In this document: one piece after another, positions 43,630 through 52,984 of the stretch
Position numbering within the stretch: position 1 is the stretch's first letter
Layout: the number at the start of each line of letters is the position of its first letter
Source of the DNA: Cupriavidus basilensis
GTDB lineage: Bacteria > Pseudomonadota > Gammaproteobacteria > Burkholderiales > Burkholderiaceae
Reading direction: 5' to 3'
NCBI RefSeq assembly: GCF_008801925.2
Contig: NZ_CP062805.1
Span: forward strand, 124,001-188,000
DNA length: 64,000 nucleotides
The notes under the pieces: generated by a model
What the model was told of the DNA's origin: nothing
The model's database searches: none
The model's input: the letters and a program-made list of their open reading frames with translations, nothing else
Position numbers and translations under genes: made by a program

Positions 43630-44757
43630 ATGACTACTCATCTCTTCCGTCCGATCTCGGTCGGTCCGCTGTCCCTGCCGCATCGCGTGGCGATGGCGCC
43701 ACTTACCCGTTCGCGTGCGGGCCAGCCCGGCAACATACCGACCGACATGAACACGACGTACTACCGGCAGCGTGCATCGGCGGCGTTGATCATCTCGGAA
43801 GCGACCCAGATTTCGCCGCAAGGTCAGGGCTACGCCTGGACACCCGGTATCCATACCGAGGCGCAGATCGATGGCTGGCGGGCCGTGGCCGATGCCGTTC
43901 ACGCTGAAGGGGGCAGGATGTTCCTGCAGCTGTGGCACGTGGGCCGGGTTTCGCACCCCATGTTCCAGCCCGGCAACGCGTTGCCGGTCGCCCCCAGCGC
44001 CTTGCCTGTTCCTGGCAAGACCTTCGTAACCGATGCGGACGGCAATGGCATCTGGGCCGAAATACCGGTGCCGCAAGCCCTGACGGCGGCGGGGATTGCA
44101 GACATCGTGGCGGACTACCGCCAGGCTGCACGCAATGCCATATCTGCGGGGATGGACGGCGTGGAAATCCATGCAGGCAACGGCTACTTGCTCGACCAGT
44201 TCATCAATTCCGCCAGTAACCATCGGCAGGACAACTATGGCGGCAGCATCGAGAACCGCGCGCGCTTCCTGCTCGAGGTGGTTGACGCGGTCAGTGCGGA
44301 GATTGGTGCCGAGCGCGTGGCCGTACGCCTGACGCCAATGGGTCGCTTCATGGGCATGGGCGATGCGACGCCGGAGGACACCTTCGGCTACATCGTCGGG
44401 CGCCTCAACGACTGGCCGCTCGCCTACCTGCACCTCGTGGAGCCCGCCATCGTCGGCACTGTGCGGGATGAGCAGGTTGATCCTCGCTGGGACGCCATCA
44501 TCCGACAGTTGCGCAAGACCTATCAGGGGGTGTTGATGCTGGCGGGCGGCTATGACGGTGAGAGCGCCGAACGAGCCGTCGCGGATGGCCGTGCCGACAT
44601 CATTGCGTTCGGTCGTCCGTTCATCGGCAACCCCGACCTGCCTGAACGGCTGCGTGGCGACCATCCGCTGAATACGCCCGACCCTGCCGCTTTCTTCGGT
44701 GGCGGCGCGGAGGGCTACGTGGATTATCCCGAACTGGACCAAAGTCAGGCGGCGTGA
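43630..44757 (+). CDS. Old yellow enzyme family alkene reductase (OYE 1)
   Basis: 375 aa FMN TIM-barrel. RVAMAPLTRSRAG near residue 22, LQLWHVGRVSHP near 98, the His-x-x-Asn-x-Tyr active site in EIHAGNGYLLDQF near 178, and FGRPFIGNPDLPERL near 325. It reduces activated C=C bonds of enals, enones, nitroalkenes or nitrate esters with NAD(P)H. The ATG at 43630 starts at the conserved MTTHLFRPISVG; the longer frame upstream is not family-like. One of three OYEs in the window. Confidence 0.93.
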   Translation: MTTHLFRPISVGPLSLPHRVAMAPLTRSRAGQPGNIPTDMNTTYYRQRASAALIISEATQISPQGQGYAWTPGIHTEAQIDGWRAVADAVHAEGGRMFLQLWHVGRVSHPMFQPGNALPVAPSALPVPGKTFVTDADGNGIWAEIPVPQALTAAGIADIVADYRQAARNAISAGMDGVEIHAGNGYLLDQFINSASNHRQDNYGGSIENRARFLLEVVDAVSAEIGAERVAVRLTPMGRFMGMGDATPEDTFGYIVGRLNDWPLAYLHLVEPAIVGTVRDEQVDPRWDAIIRQLRKTYQGVLMLAGGYDGESAERAVADGRADIIAFGRPFIGNPDLPERLRGDHPLNTPDPAAFFGGGAEGYVDYPELDQSQAA

Positions 44758-44801
44758 ATACCCCTGCCTTTCCGGTACACGACCCAATAAATAGCTGACA
44801 T

Positions 44802-45179
44802 ATGAACATGCCAATCAAATCAGTGGACACCAACAGAGTGCCCTGGGAGTTCCTTGAAATTCCTGAGTTAGGCGCAAAGCTGCCGGTCAAGACCTGCCAT
44901 GTCGACGATGAAACCGGCGTCTCCATTTCCAAGATCTGCTACAAGGCAGGCTTCATTAATCGGTCTCACTGGCACAATTGCTCTCATGGTATCTACGTTC
45001 TGGACGGGATCCTGAAGACGCATGCCGGAGAGTTCGGCCCGGGGAGCTTTGTGTGGTTCCAGGAGGGCACCACCATGTTCCATGGAGCGACCGAGGACAA
45101 TGACGTGACGTTCCTGTTCATTACCAACAAGGCTTTCGATATCCACTACGAACATATCGAAGGCGCCAGAGCCGGGTAG
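44802..45179 (+). CDS. Cupin-fold protein
   Basis: 125 aa single-domain cupin. SHWHNCSHGIYVLDGIL near residue 55 gives the His-x-His motif 1, and the second motif is around GSFVWFQEGTTMFHG with a His. Metal binding is likely. Members include small dioxygenases, isomerases and ligand-binding proteins, so no reaction is assigned. It is the end of a plus-strand run followed by a strong terminator. Confidence 0.75.
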   Translation: MNMPIKSVDTNRVPWEFLEIPELGAKLPVKTCHVDDETGVSISKICYKAGFINRSHWHNCSHGIYVLDGILKTHAGEFGPGSFVWFQEGTTMFHGATEDNDVTFLFITNKAFDIHYEHIEGARAG

Positions 45180-45203
45180 TTCAGCATAGTAGTGCTTCTC
45201 GCC

Positions 45204-45237
45204 AATGAGAAACCCGCCAGCCGGCGGGTTTCTCATT
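45204..45237. terminator. Strong bidirectional terminator
   Basis: Perfect 15-bp arms, AATGAGAAACCCGCC at 45204-45218 and its complement at 45223-45237, with loop AGCC. It lies between the convergent cupin (plus) and alcohol dehydrogenase (minus) genes; the AAT/ATT ends supply short U-rich flanks in both directions. Confidence 0.85.
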
Positions 45238-45271
45238 CTTGCGTGGCACTTGCTGGAAGGGGCCTTGCCCG

Positions 45272-46345
45272 TCAGGGCTTCAGTGCTAGTTTCACGACTC
45301 CATCGCGCTGATGACCGAATAGTTCGTATGCCGCAACGACGTCATCGAGCGAGTAGGTGTGCGTGACGAGATGATCGAGCTTGATACGCTGACTCGATAC
45401 CACATTCAGCAGCCGCCGCATGCGTTCCTTGCCGCCTGGGCAGGTGGAAGTCACAATGCGTTTGTTCGCAAGGCCGGCCCCGAACCCGTCGAGCGGGATG
45501 GGGATGCTCTTGGAATAGATGCCGACGCTTGAGATCGTTCCGCCCGGGCGTGTCACGTTGACGCAGGTAGCGATCGTCTCATCCCTGCCCAGGCATTCGA
45601 GCGCGACATCCGCGCCCACGCCTTGCGTAAGCTTCATCACTTCCTCGACGACATCGCACTTCGTTGGATTGAGCAGGACATCTGCACCCATTGTCTTGGC
45701 CTTCTGCAGGCGGTCCTCGACCGGATCGACTGCGATGATCAGGCCGGCGCCCATCAGCCGCGCACCGCTTGTCGCGCACAGTCCGATAGGCCCTTGCGCC
45801 ACCACGACCACAACGTCGCCGATCTTGACACCGGCAGATTCGGCAGCGGAAAAGCCGGTACTGACGATATCCGGCACCAGTAGCACGTCCTCGTCGGTGA
45901 GGTTGTCGGGGATCACGGTCAGGTTGGCTTGCGCGTCCGGTACAACAAAGTATTCCGCCTGGCAGCCATCGAGGTAGTTGCCGATCTTCCAGCCCCCCGC
46001 GACTTTCCAGCCGCTGGCGGAATTGCTGCCGCACTGGGAATGGAACCCCATCAGGCATGACGAGCACTGGCCACACGGGGTGACCGCCGCGCACAGCACG
46101 CGCTGGCCCTCATGATAGCCCTTCACTTGCGAGCCGAGTTTCTCGATGATTCCGATCGGCTCGTGCCCCAGCGTCAGGCCCTTCTCGACGGGATACTCGC
46201 CTTTCAGGATATGGATGTCGGTACCACAAATGGTTGTAGTGGTAATGCGGATCAGCGCATCGGTCGGACCGACGTCGGGAATGGGTTTGTCCTCCAGTGC
46301 GATACGGCCAGGCTCTACGAACACAGTTGCTTTCATGGTTGCCAT
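45272..46345 (-). CDS. Zinc-dependent (secondary) alcohol dehydrogenase
   Basis: 357 aa MDR enzyme. TTTICGTDIHILKGEYP near residue 38, GHEPIGIIEKLGS near 62, LVPDIVSTGFSAAESAGV near 150 and GPIGLCATSGARLMGAG near 180. The whole, including TCPGGKERMRRLLNV and GHQRDGVVKLALKP, is very like the isopropanol-type secondary ADH of Cupriavidus necator. The ATG at 46345 has AGGAGA 6 nt upstream. A decayed copy of the same gene lies at 62590-62860. TTATCGA half-sites like the 30957 operator lie 115-140 bp upstream. Confidence 0.93.
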   Translation of the reverse strand: MATMKATVFVEPGRIALEDKPIPDVGPTDALIRITTTTICGTDIHILKGEYPVEKGLTLGHEPIGIIEKLGSQVKGYHEGQRVLCAAVTPCGQCSSCLMGFHSQCGSNSASGWKVAGGWKIGNYLDGCQAEYFVVPDAQANLTVIPDNLTDEDVLLVPDIVSTGFSAAESAGVKIGDVVVVVAQGPIGLCATSGARLMGAGLIIAVDPVEDRLQKAKTMGADVLLNPTKCDVVEEVMKLTQGVGADVALECLGRDETIATCVNVTRPGGTISSVGIYSKSIPIPLDGFGAGLANKRIVTSTCPGGKERMRRLLNVVSSQRIKLDHLVTHTYSLDDVVAAYELFGHQRDGVVKLALKP

Positions 46346-46459
46346 GCGGGTCTCCTGTTGGCGGGGCATTCTGATCGCACTACGGGCCAGGGCAGCCCGT
46401 CGTACGATCGGCGTCTCCAGCGGCAATCAGCATGCCTCTGAGTCAATGACGCTTGATAG

Positions 46460-46620
46460 TTATCGATCGACCACTTATCGAGCGAGCGCCAACCATCCTG
46501 GTTCCTGGTTCGTTCTTGCCAGCAATGGTTTCAGGTGGGGAATGATCATGGTGCTGTCCGGGCAGGTCCCGTTCAGCGGCTCTCGCCAATGCAAGATGGT
46601 GATCGATGGATAAATTGTAG
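46460..46620. promoter_or_regulatory. TTATC/GATAA half-sites shared with the 30957 operator
   Basis: TTATCGATCGA at 46460-46470 and TTATCGAGCGA at 46475-46485 are tandem direct half-sites upstream of the alcohol dehydrogenase. Further out, 46599-46620 matches 30971-30992 at 21 of 22 positions, covering the GTGATCGATGGATAAAT half-site and the flanking GTAG. The left half of the palindrome is not conserved here. Control by one of the TetR paralogues is inferred. Confidence 0.5.
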
Positions 46621-47144
46621 AATGCGCTTTCGAGGCAGGGTAGCTCTGTGGGCTAGTGGTTTACCCCTTTGGGTCGGCGTAATCATGGCGTTGGTACCTA
46701 CAGTACTTCGACGATCTTAGGGGGCTGCACCGTGCCACCGATCATGCGGATGCACTCCAGGATTGAAAACTGGAGCCGTGCAATACATGTCGTCGGCTAC
46801 TACAGTTTGTCCACAACGAATACACCGAGATCGTGACAACACGGAGAGCTCAAAAGCTATGCGCGGACGCTCCTCGTCCGTATCGCATCTTTTATCTCGT
46901 GCCATCAACATTGATACCGCGCTCGATGGAGTTGGACTATTCTAGTCACGGCCGCTCATACATTGCTATCAGCGCTTCGGGCGGTATCACTGTACCGTTA
47001 GCGTCTAACGTACTGATTTTCAGGCGGAGGAGTTCTTGTGGCTGCGGTTCGACTAAATAGGGAGCACTCTGCCCGCATTCAGCACGCCCACAAACATCCG
47101 GCGCGAGCCAATGAGGTCGCGCCATGCACCAAAGGAACCCCAAC
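46621..47144. other. Long intergenic region before the catalase gene
   Basis: About 520 bp of AT-richer, irregular sequence between the alcohol dehydrogenase (minus) and catalase (plus) genes. It holds one doubtful small minus-strand frame (46717-46911, listed separately) and a short frame ending in PQPQELLRLKISTLDANGTV on the minus strand (about 46946-47060) that looks gene-like but has no convincing start. It could be decayed foreign DNA. Confidence 0.35.
46717..46911 (-). CDS. Doubtful small protein with CxxC pair
   Basis: 64 aa frame with SRCIRCGQTVVADDMYC, which could be a small zinc-binding knuckle, and no recognisable family otherwise. The ATG has no clear ribosome-binding site. It sits in AT-rich intergenic DNA and may be noncoding or a remnant. 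Confidence 0.2.
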   Translation of the reverse strand: MLMARDKRCDTDEERPRIAFELSVLSRSRCIRCGQTVVADDMYCTAPVFNPGVHPHDRWHGAAP

Positions 47145-48593
47145 ATGAAGAAGCTCACGACCGCATTTGGCGCTCCTGTCGCCGACAATCAAAATATCCA
47201 GACTGCCGGTGCGCGCGGACCTGCACTGCTACAGGATGTCTGGCTCTTGGAGAAACTGGCGCACTTCGACCGCGAGGTCATCCCCGAGCGCCGCATGCAC
47301 GCAAAAGGCTCCGGCGCCTACGGCACATTCACGGTTACGAAAGACATCGCCAAGTACACGCGTGCCGACCTGTTCTCGGAAATCGGCAAGAAGACGGAAG
47401 TGTTTGTGCGCTTCTCGTCAGTGGCCGGCGAGCGTGGTGCGGCCGATGCCGAGCGGGACATCCGCGGCTTTGCGATCAAGTTCTACACGGAAGAAGGCAA
47501 CTGGGACCTGGTGGGCAACAACACGCCAGTGTTCTTCCTCCGCGATCCGCTCAAGTTCCCCGATCTGAACCACGCCGTGAAGCGCGACCCGCGTACCGGC
47601 TTGCGAAGCGCCGAGAACAACTGGGACTTCTGGACCAGCCTGCCCGAAGCGCTGCACCAGATCACCATTGTCATGAGCGACCGCGGCATCCCGCGCAGTT
47701 GGCGTCATATGCACGTCTTCGGCAGCCACACGTACAGCTTCATTAGTCAGGACATGCAGCGCTACTGGGTAAAGTTTCACTTCGTGACCCAGCAGGGCAT
47801 CCAGAACCTGACCGACGCCGAGGCTGCCGAAGTCACGGGGCAGGATCGCGAGTATCACCAGCGTGACCTGTACGAAGCCATCGACCGTGGCGATTTCCCG
47901 CGCTGGAAGCTCTGCGTGCAGATCATGCCCGAGGCCGATGCCAGCAAGGTGCCGTACAACCCATTCGACTTGACCAAGATCTGGCCGAAGAAGGACTATC
48001 CGCTGATCGAAGTTGGCATGCTGGAGCTCAATCGCAATCCGGACAACCACTTCGCCGAAGTCGAGCAAGCATCGTTTGCACCGTCGACAATTGTTCCTGG
48101 CATCGGCTTCTCTCCGGACAAGATGCTGCAGGGCCGTCTGTTCTCGTATGGCGACGCCGCGCGCTATCGTCTGGGTGTCAACCACCATCTGATCCCGGTG
48201 AATTCGCCGAAGGCCGCGAAGTATGTCAACAGCTATCACCGGGATGGCCGGATGCGCACGGACAACAACCAGGGTGGCACCATCGCGTATGAGCCAAATA
48301 CGAAGGGCGAGTGGGCTGACCAGCCCGACTTCCTCGAGCCGCCGCTGACGCTGGAAGGCGCGGCCGACCACTGGAACCATCGCGCGGACGACGACTACTT
48401 CTCTCAGCCGGGGGCGCTGTTCCGCCTGATGTCGCCAGCGCAGCAGCAGTCACTGTTCGACAACACGTCTCGTTCGATCAAGGGTGTATCGAAGCACATT
48501 CAGCAACGCCACATCGACCACTGCACGGCCGCCGACCCGGCCTACGGTGCCGGCGTAGCTGCGGCGATTGAACGTATCGAAAGCCAAAGGTAA
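47145..48593 (+). CDS. katA: Monofunctional heme catalase
   Basis: 482 aa, small-subunit clade 3 length. The distal His lies in [17 protein letters not shown] near residue 55, Asn in [12 protein letters not shown] near 130, and the proximal Tyr in [14 protein letters not shown] near 340. It breaks down hydrogen peroxide in the cytoplasm. The ATG at 47145 has AAAGGAAC upstream; an ATG at 47124 lies over that site. An ankyrin-repeat gene follows, as in the katB-ankB pair of Pseudomonas aeruginosa, though the protein itself is KatA-like. Confidence 0.95.
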   Translation: MKKLTTAFGAPVADNQNIQTAGARGPALLQDVWLLEKLAHFDREVIPERRMHAKGSGAYGTFTVTKDIAKYTRADLFSEIGKKTEVFVRFSSVAGERGAADAERDIRGFAIKFYTEEGNWDLVGNNTPVFFLRDPLKFPDLNHAVKRDPRTGLRSAENNWDFWTSLPEALHQITIVMSDRGIPRSWRHMHVFGSHTYSFISQDMQRYWVKFHFVTQQGIQNLTDAEAAEVTGQDREYHQRDLYEAIDRGDFPRWKLCVQIMPEADASKVPYNPFDLTKIWPKKDYPLIEVGMLELNRNPDNHFAEVEQASFAPSTIVPGIGFSPDKMLQGRLFSYGDAARYRLGVNHHLIPVNSPKAAKYVNSYHRDGRMRTDNNQGGTIAYEPNTKGEWADQPDFLEPPLTLEGAADHWNHRADDDYFSQPGALFRLMSPAQQQSLFDNTSRSIKGVSKHIQQRHIDHCTAADPAYGAGVAAAIERIESQR

Positions 48594-48625
48594 GAACGGC
48601 CCTGCGTCTGACCTGTACAGCTCTC

Positions 48626-48646
48626 TCCCGCCTTGCGGGGGAGAGA
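48626..48646. terminator. Hairpin between catalase and ankyrin genes
   Basis: CTCTCCC and GGGAGAG flank GCCTTGCGG just before the ankyrin gene's AAGGA ribosome-binding site. It may attenuate read-through from the catalase gene. No U tract. Confidence 0.4.
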
Positions 48647-48655
48647 ACAAGGATA

Positions 48656-49174
48656 ATGACCCAAGCTATATCAGACTGGAAACGGAACATGACGCCTGAG
48701 GAAGAGGCTCGCGTGGTCGCCGCGCTGGCCGAGGTTTTCAACCTGGTGCGCCAAGGGGATGCGGGTTCGCTTGCTGCCCTGATTGCGCGCGGCTTGTCGC
48801 CGGACCTGCGCAACGAGAAGGGCGACAGCCTTGTGATGCTGGCCGCCTACCACGGACAGGTGGACACCCTGCGCACTTTGCTTGATGCCGGAGCCTCGCC
48901 TGACATGTGTAACGCGGCTGGCCAGACACCAATTGCCGGAGCGGCCTACAAGGGCTTCAAGGACGTAATTGAAGTACTGCTGGCGTATGGCGCCGACGTC
49001 GAAGGCGCGTCGCCAGACGGCCGCACTGCGCTAATGGTCGCCGCGATGTTCGACAGGACTGAAATCGTAGATCTACTAGTCTCAAGCGGCGCCAACCTCG
49101 GCGCGCGCGACAATTGGGGCATGACCGCCGCCGATGCAGCCGCCTTCATGGGAGGCCGGCACCGCGGTCATTGA
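48656..49174 (+). CDS. Ankyrin-repeat protein (AnkB-like)
   Basis: 172 aa with about four ankyrin repeats from residue 30 onward (GDAGSLAALIARGLSPDLRN, EKGDSLVMLAAYHGQVDTLR, AAGQTPIAGAAYKGFKDVIE, DGRTALMVAAMFDRTEIVDL). Ankyrin proteins of this type lie after catalase genes in pseudomonads and are needed for full catalase activity there, so it is probably a catalase accessory. The last residues (AAAFMGGRHRGH) diverge from the repeat, so a 3' frameshift is possible. Confidence 0.88.
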   Translation: MTQAISDWKRNMTPEEEARVVAALAEVFNLVRQGDAGSLAALIARGLSPDLRNEKGDSLVMLAAYHGQVDTLRTLLDAGASPDMCNAAGQTPIAGAAYKGFKDVIEVLLAYGADVEGASPDGRTALMVAAMFDRTEIVDLLVSSGANLGARDNWGMTAADAAAFMGGRHRGH

Positions 49175-49541
49175 TACGCTGGCCGCGTCGCCTCTTAGCG
49201 ATGCCGCTGAACGTGAGCCAATTTACCCCAATACCGACGCTAAAGTGGTATTGACGATTCGAGAGTTCGAGCAGTCTCTGATTCAGGAGATCGGAAAATT
49301 TACCGTCATGCCACCCACCGAGGTCTACAGGGGGACAATGGCGGGTAGCCACGCTACAGGTTCCCTTTACAAGTCACCCTCTGACGCCTTGTGTGCATTG
49401 TGCAGTCTCTGCGAAGGAAGTGCGGGACGATCCAATCCGATGGGTTTGCGCTGTTCCCTCTCCGCTACTGGCATCCGCTCTTTGCAGCTTGGCAAGTTGC
49501 AAAGCGTCAGGTCCTACGCGGCTGAGGAGGTCGCCCATGGA
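49175..49541. other. Intergenic region downstream of the ankyrin gene
   Basis: 367 bp with no supported gene, between the ankyrin (plus) and a luciferase-like monooxygenase (minus). Its right end carries one copy of the 27-bp tandem repeat described separately. No terminator was recognised. Confidence 0.4.
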
Positions 49542-49571
49542 CTAGCGGCTGAGGAGGTCGCCCATGGACTC
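49518..49571. repeat. 27-bp tandem duplication at a gene end
   Basis: Positions 49518-49544 and 49545-49571 are two adjacent copies differing only at the last base. The unit covers the last codons (SMGDLLSR) and stop of the luciferase-like gene on the minus strand; the outer copy lies beyond the stop and would encode the same peptide again. It looks like recent slippage or unequal exchange. Confidence 0.85.
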
Positions 49572-50528
49572 CGCGGCATACTGGTGCGAGCGCATCCGCG
49601 CCTGCGGGTCGTAGATGCGGCAGTCGATCATCAGCTCGTCGGCACCGGTCTGGTCAACGATCTTCTCAATCCACGCGCCGACGGTCGGCTTGTCGCCGGC
49701 CACGGTGCAGGCCATGACCTGGTCCAGGACTTCGCGCTCGTGATCGGGCAAGCGCCGCACGTAGTCCTCCACGGGCTTGGGCAACAGGCCAAGGCGCCCC
49801 ATGTGCAGGTTCAGCATCCATTGTTGGTGCGAACTCGCCAGGTACTCCGCTTCCTCGTTTGTCTCAGCCGCGAATATATTCACGCCGACCATGACGTACG
49901 GCGTGGCGAGTTGCTGCGAGGGCCGGAAGTTGTTGCGGTAGTGGGTGATCGCCTGGTGCAGGTAACGCGGCGCGAAGTGCGAAGCAAATGCATAGGGCAG
50001 GCCGAGCTTTGCCGCAAGATCGGCACCGTACATGCTGGAGCCGAGAATCCAGAGCGGTACGTCATGCCGTTCCGGAACCGCGCGCACCGGCTGCTTGCCG
50101 TTGTCGGCCAGATAGTCCATCAACTCGACGACATCCTGCGCAAAGTCGCGTTCCCTGGCGCCGCGTCGCAACGCCTGAACCGTCGGGCCGCCGCTGCCTG
50201 GCGCGCGTCCGAGGCCAAGATCGATTCGACCTGGATATAGCGCTTCCAGGGTGCCGAACTGCTCGGCGACAACCAGCGGTGCATGGTTGGGCAGCATGAC
50301 GCCACCGGACCCGACACGGATGGACGACGTGGCCGAGGCGATATCGCTGATGATCAGCGAGGTGGCGGCCGAGCCAATGCCTGGCATATTGTGATGCTCC
50401 GCGACCCAGTAGCGACGGAAGCCATGCTGCTCGACATGCCGGGCCAGCTGGCGCGACTCATCCACGGCCTCGGCAAGACTCTTGTCTTGTCCGATCATTA
50501 CCAGATCCAGGACGGACAGGGCGGTCAT
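49542..50528 (-). CDS. Luciferase-like (LLM) flavin monooxygenase family protein
   Basis: 328 aa. [39 protein letters not shown] near residue 45, [20 protein letters not shown] near 72 and [12 protein letters not shown] near 103 place it in the YhbW-like LLM group (MsnO8-type). It uses FMNH2 from a separate reductase or is a flavoprotein of unknown activity. The ATG at 50528 follows GGAG. It lies 96 nt after an old yellow enzyme gene in the same direction. Confidence 0.9.
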   Translation of the reverse strand: MTALSVLDLVMIGQDKSLAEAVDESRQLARHVEQHGFRRYWVAEHHNMPGIGSAATSLIISDIASATSSIRVGSGGVMLPNHAPLVVAEQFGTLEALYPGRIDLGLGRAPGSGGPTVQALRRGARERDFAQDVVELMDYLADNGKQPVRAVPERHDVPLWILGSSMYGADLAAKLGLPYAFASHFAPRYLHQAITHYRNNFRPSQQLATPYVMVGVNIFAAETNEEAEYLASSHQQWMLNLHMGRLGLLPKPVEDYVRRLPDHEREVLDQVMACTVAGDKPTVGAWIEKIVDQTGADELMIDCRIYDPQARMRSHQYAAESMGDLLSR

Positions 50529-50624
50529 AGGAACTCCATTGAGAGGTTGCAAGGGGCAGGGCAGCGGCCCACGCCCCTGGTTTTGGTGAGCAAGTCTGAG
50601 GCGGCGCTATGCCTTGTCCGCCTG

Positions 50625-51758
50625 TCATGCCTGGCGGTGGCTGGCCTGTCTTTCATGGGTCGGCTCGTTTGCCGGTGCTCTGGCCGGATCGTAAGCCGGG
50701 TAGTCGATGTACCCACGGGCGCCGCCACCATAGAAGGCCTCACGCCCGGCTTCCGCCAATGGCCAATCGTTGCGCAAGCGCTCCACCAGGTCCGGATTCG
50801 AGATAAACGGCCGGCCGAACACAATCACATCGGCCTGCCCTGCGTCCAGGGCCTCTCGGGCGCTTTCCGAATTGAAACCGCCTGCCAGCATTAGCGTGCC
50901 CTGGTAGGCCTTGCGGAAAGCCTGCTGGAATGCGGGCGATTCGAGGTGACTCGCGTGCATGTAAGCCAGGCTGCGGCGGGACAATGCCTCGGCCAAAGCG
51001 AGCCAGGTCGCTTCCTCTTCTTCGAACGCATGCAGGTCGTTAAGCCGGGCCTGCGGCGACACGCGCACGCCCACGCGCGCATTGCCAATCTCACCGGCGA
51101 CCGCATCGACGGTCTCCAGCAGGAGGCGCAGCCGGTTGTCGATGGACGCGCCCCCATATTGGTCGGTGCGGGTGTTCAGGCCGGCATTGATGAACTGCTC
51201 GAACAGGAACCCGTTACCCGCATGGATTTCGACGCCGTCAAAGCCAGCGGCCATGGCGTTGCGTGCGGCGTTGCGAAAGTCCTCGATCACGCCGCGGATG
51301 CCGGCCAGGTCCAGGGCCGCCGGCGCGCTGACCTGCACCTGGGCCGGCTGACCGTTGGTGTCGTAGGCGAGTACCTGGGTATCGGCTGCCGTTACCGCCA
51401 CCGAAGAGACCGGTGCATTGCCGTCCGCTTGTAGCGAAACATGCGAGACCCGCCCGACATGCCAGAGCTGGATGAAGATCCGGCCGCCGGCGCGATGCAC
51501 TGCGTCGGTGGTGCGCTGCCATCCTGCGATTTGCTGGGGCGTGTGGATCCCTGGCGTGTACAGGTAGCCGCGGCCCTGAGCCGAGACCTGGGCGCTTTCG
51601 GTGATGATCAGGCCGGCGCTGGCACGCTGGGCGTAATACGTGGCCATATCCGTCGGCGGGACGGTGTCGACTGCCCGGGCGCGTGTCATCGGCGCCATGA
51701 CGACGCGATTTGGCAACTGCAGGCCGGCAAGGTCATAAGGATCGAAGAGGGATGTCAT
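50625..51758 (-). CDS. Old yellow enzyme family alkene reductase (OYE 2)
   Basis: 377 aa FMN enzyme. NRVVMAPMTRARAVDTVP near residue 17, IQLWHVGRVSHVSL near 98, the active-site EIHAGNGFLFEQF near 178 with Phe where many family members have Tyr, and FGRPFISNPDLVERL near 318. The ATG at 51758 has GGAG 8 nt upstream. Flanked on both sides by luciferase-like genes, suggesting functional coupling of the flavoenzymes. Confidence 0.93.
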   Translation of the reverse strand: MTSLFDPYDLAGLQLPNRVVMAPMTRARAVDTVPPTDMATYYAQRASAGLIITESAQVSAQGRGYLYTPGIHTPQQIAGWQRTTDAVHRAGGRIFIQLWHVGRVSHVSLQADGNAPVSSVAVTAADTQVLAYDTNGQPAQVQVSAPAALDLAGIRGVIEDFRNAARNAMAAGFDGVEIHAGNGFLFEQFINAGLNTRTDQYGGASIDNRLRLLLETVDAVAGEIGNARVGVRVSPQARLNDLHAFEEEEATWLALAEALSRRSLAYMHASHLESPAFQQAFRKAYQGTLMLAGGFNSESAREALDAGQADVIVFGRPFISNPDLVERLRNDWPLAEAGREAFYGGGARGYIDYPAYDPARAPANEPTHERQASHRQA

Positions 51759-51808
51759 GGCAAGGGCTCCGGGTAGCAGGTGCGAGTATTGGCGTGCGTG
51801 CTGCCGGT

Positions 51809-52831
51809 TCACGGATGCGAAGGGAAGTGTGGCAACACGTACTCCGCCAGTTCGTCCAGGATCTCGCCATAGGGCTGGCGGCTGACCTTCGGATTGAGGG
51901 CAACGTGGGAAATGCCGGCTGCCTGAGCCAGTTCCAGATAGTCACGCAGCCCGTTGCGTCCGGCGCGGAAACCGCCAGGGAAGCGCTGGAACGGCACATC
52001 CGGGTCTTCGGCCAGGTCGAGGTAGCCTCCCAGCCCCAAAGGCTTGAAGGCTTGCTCACCCGCCGCAGCGTGCACGTGCTTGCGCCACTCTTCGCCGAGC
52101 TGTGCCAGCCCGTACGGAGCGGGCGCTCCTCCCAGGAATCCGTCCAGGTTATGCGCCAGCCATTCCATGCTTTGCTGTGCCTGGCCCACGGCGATGGCGG
52201 GAACTCGCCCGAACGGCGCCTTGGGAACCAGGTCGAGGGCGCCAGGCGATCCTCCGAAGCGTGCAGACTGAAAGCTCGGAAAGCTTTCTTCAGACAGCGT
52301 CCGGAAGACGCCATAGGCGTCGCGATAGCGCTCGCCGCGGCTCTCGTAGTCGATGCCGAACATCGGGTAATCGCTATAGCGGTCGCCTGAGGACAGCCCG
52401 AGCACCAGCCTGCCACCACTGAGTTGGTCCAGCGACGTCGCCTGCTTGGCCAGGTTCATCGGCTCGCGCGTTGGAAGCACGATGCCAGTGGTACCCAGGG
52501 CAATTCGTTCGGTCGCAGCAGCCAGGTACGAGATGTAGACCATTGGCTCGAAAATCTGTGCCACATCGCCGTAATTCGGATCGAAGAAGGGTACGTCGCG
52601 CATCCAAAGTGCGCCGAAACCCAGCTGCTCGGCGCGCTGGGCCATCTGCACGTGGCCGCGCATGGTCGGCGCGGGCCGTCCCGGATGGGTTTCGAGCGGG
52701 AGGATCAGCCCGATGGTCAGGGCACCTGGCTGGAACAGGCGCTGGAAGCCCGGATGCTGTTGCAGGGCCGGGTGCGGGCTCGGCAGCTCGGCAGGCAACG
52801 CCTTTGGGGTGGCAGAGGCTGGGACAGTCAT
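51809..52831 (-). CDS. LLM-class flavin oxidoreductase (paralogue A)
   Basis: 340 aa. GFGALWMRDVPFFDPNYGD near residue 72, RIALGTTGIVLPTREPMNLA, GRLVLGLSSGDRYSDYP near 142 and FRAGRNGLRDYLEL near 290. It shares these blocks with the proteins at 54115 and, more distantly, 56185. Flavin/F420-type LLM fold; the substrate is unknown. It begins a minus-strand run LLM-OYE-LLM, downstream of the LysR gene. Confidence 0.9.
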   Translation of the reverse strand: MTVPASATPKALPAELPSPHPALQQHPGFQRLFQPGALTIGLILPLETHPGRPAPTMRGHVQMAQRAEQLGFGALWMRDVPFFDPNYGDVAQIFEPMVYISYLAAATERIALGTTGIVLPTREPMNLAKQATSLDQLSGGRLVLGLSSGDRYSDYPMFGIDYESRGERYRDAYGVFRTLSEESFPSFQSARFGGSPGALDLVPKAPFGRVPAIAVGQAQQSMEWLAHNLDGFLGGAPAPYGLAQLGEEWRKHVHAAAGEQAFKPLGLGGYLDLAEDPDVPFQRFPGGFRAGRNGLRDYLELAQAAGISHVALNPKVSRQPYGEILDELAEYVLPHFPSHP

Positions 52832-52984
52832 GGCAGAGGACCACTGGGGATTGGGATGTCGTAAGTCTCATTGAATCCCGTGTGGAGATAAACCGCTTTG
52901 CGAGACCGGCACTCGGTCCTCATGGGCCCCAATCCCACCCCCCAACACTCTCCTGCAGCCCGCTGTTCAGCAAAGTGGCGCGAG

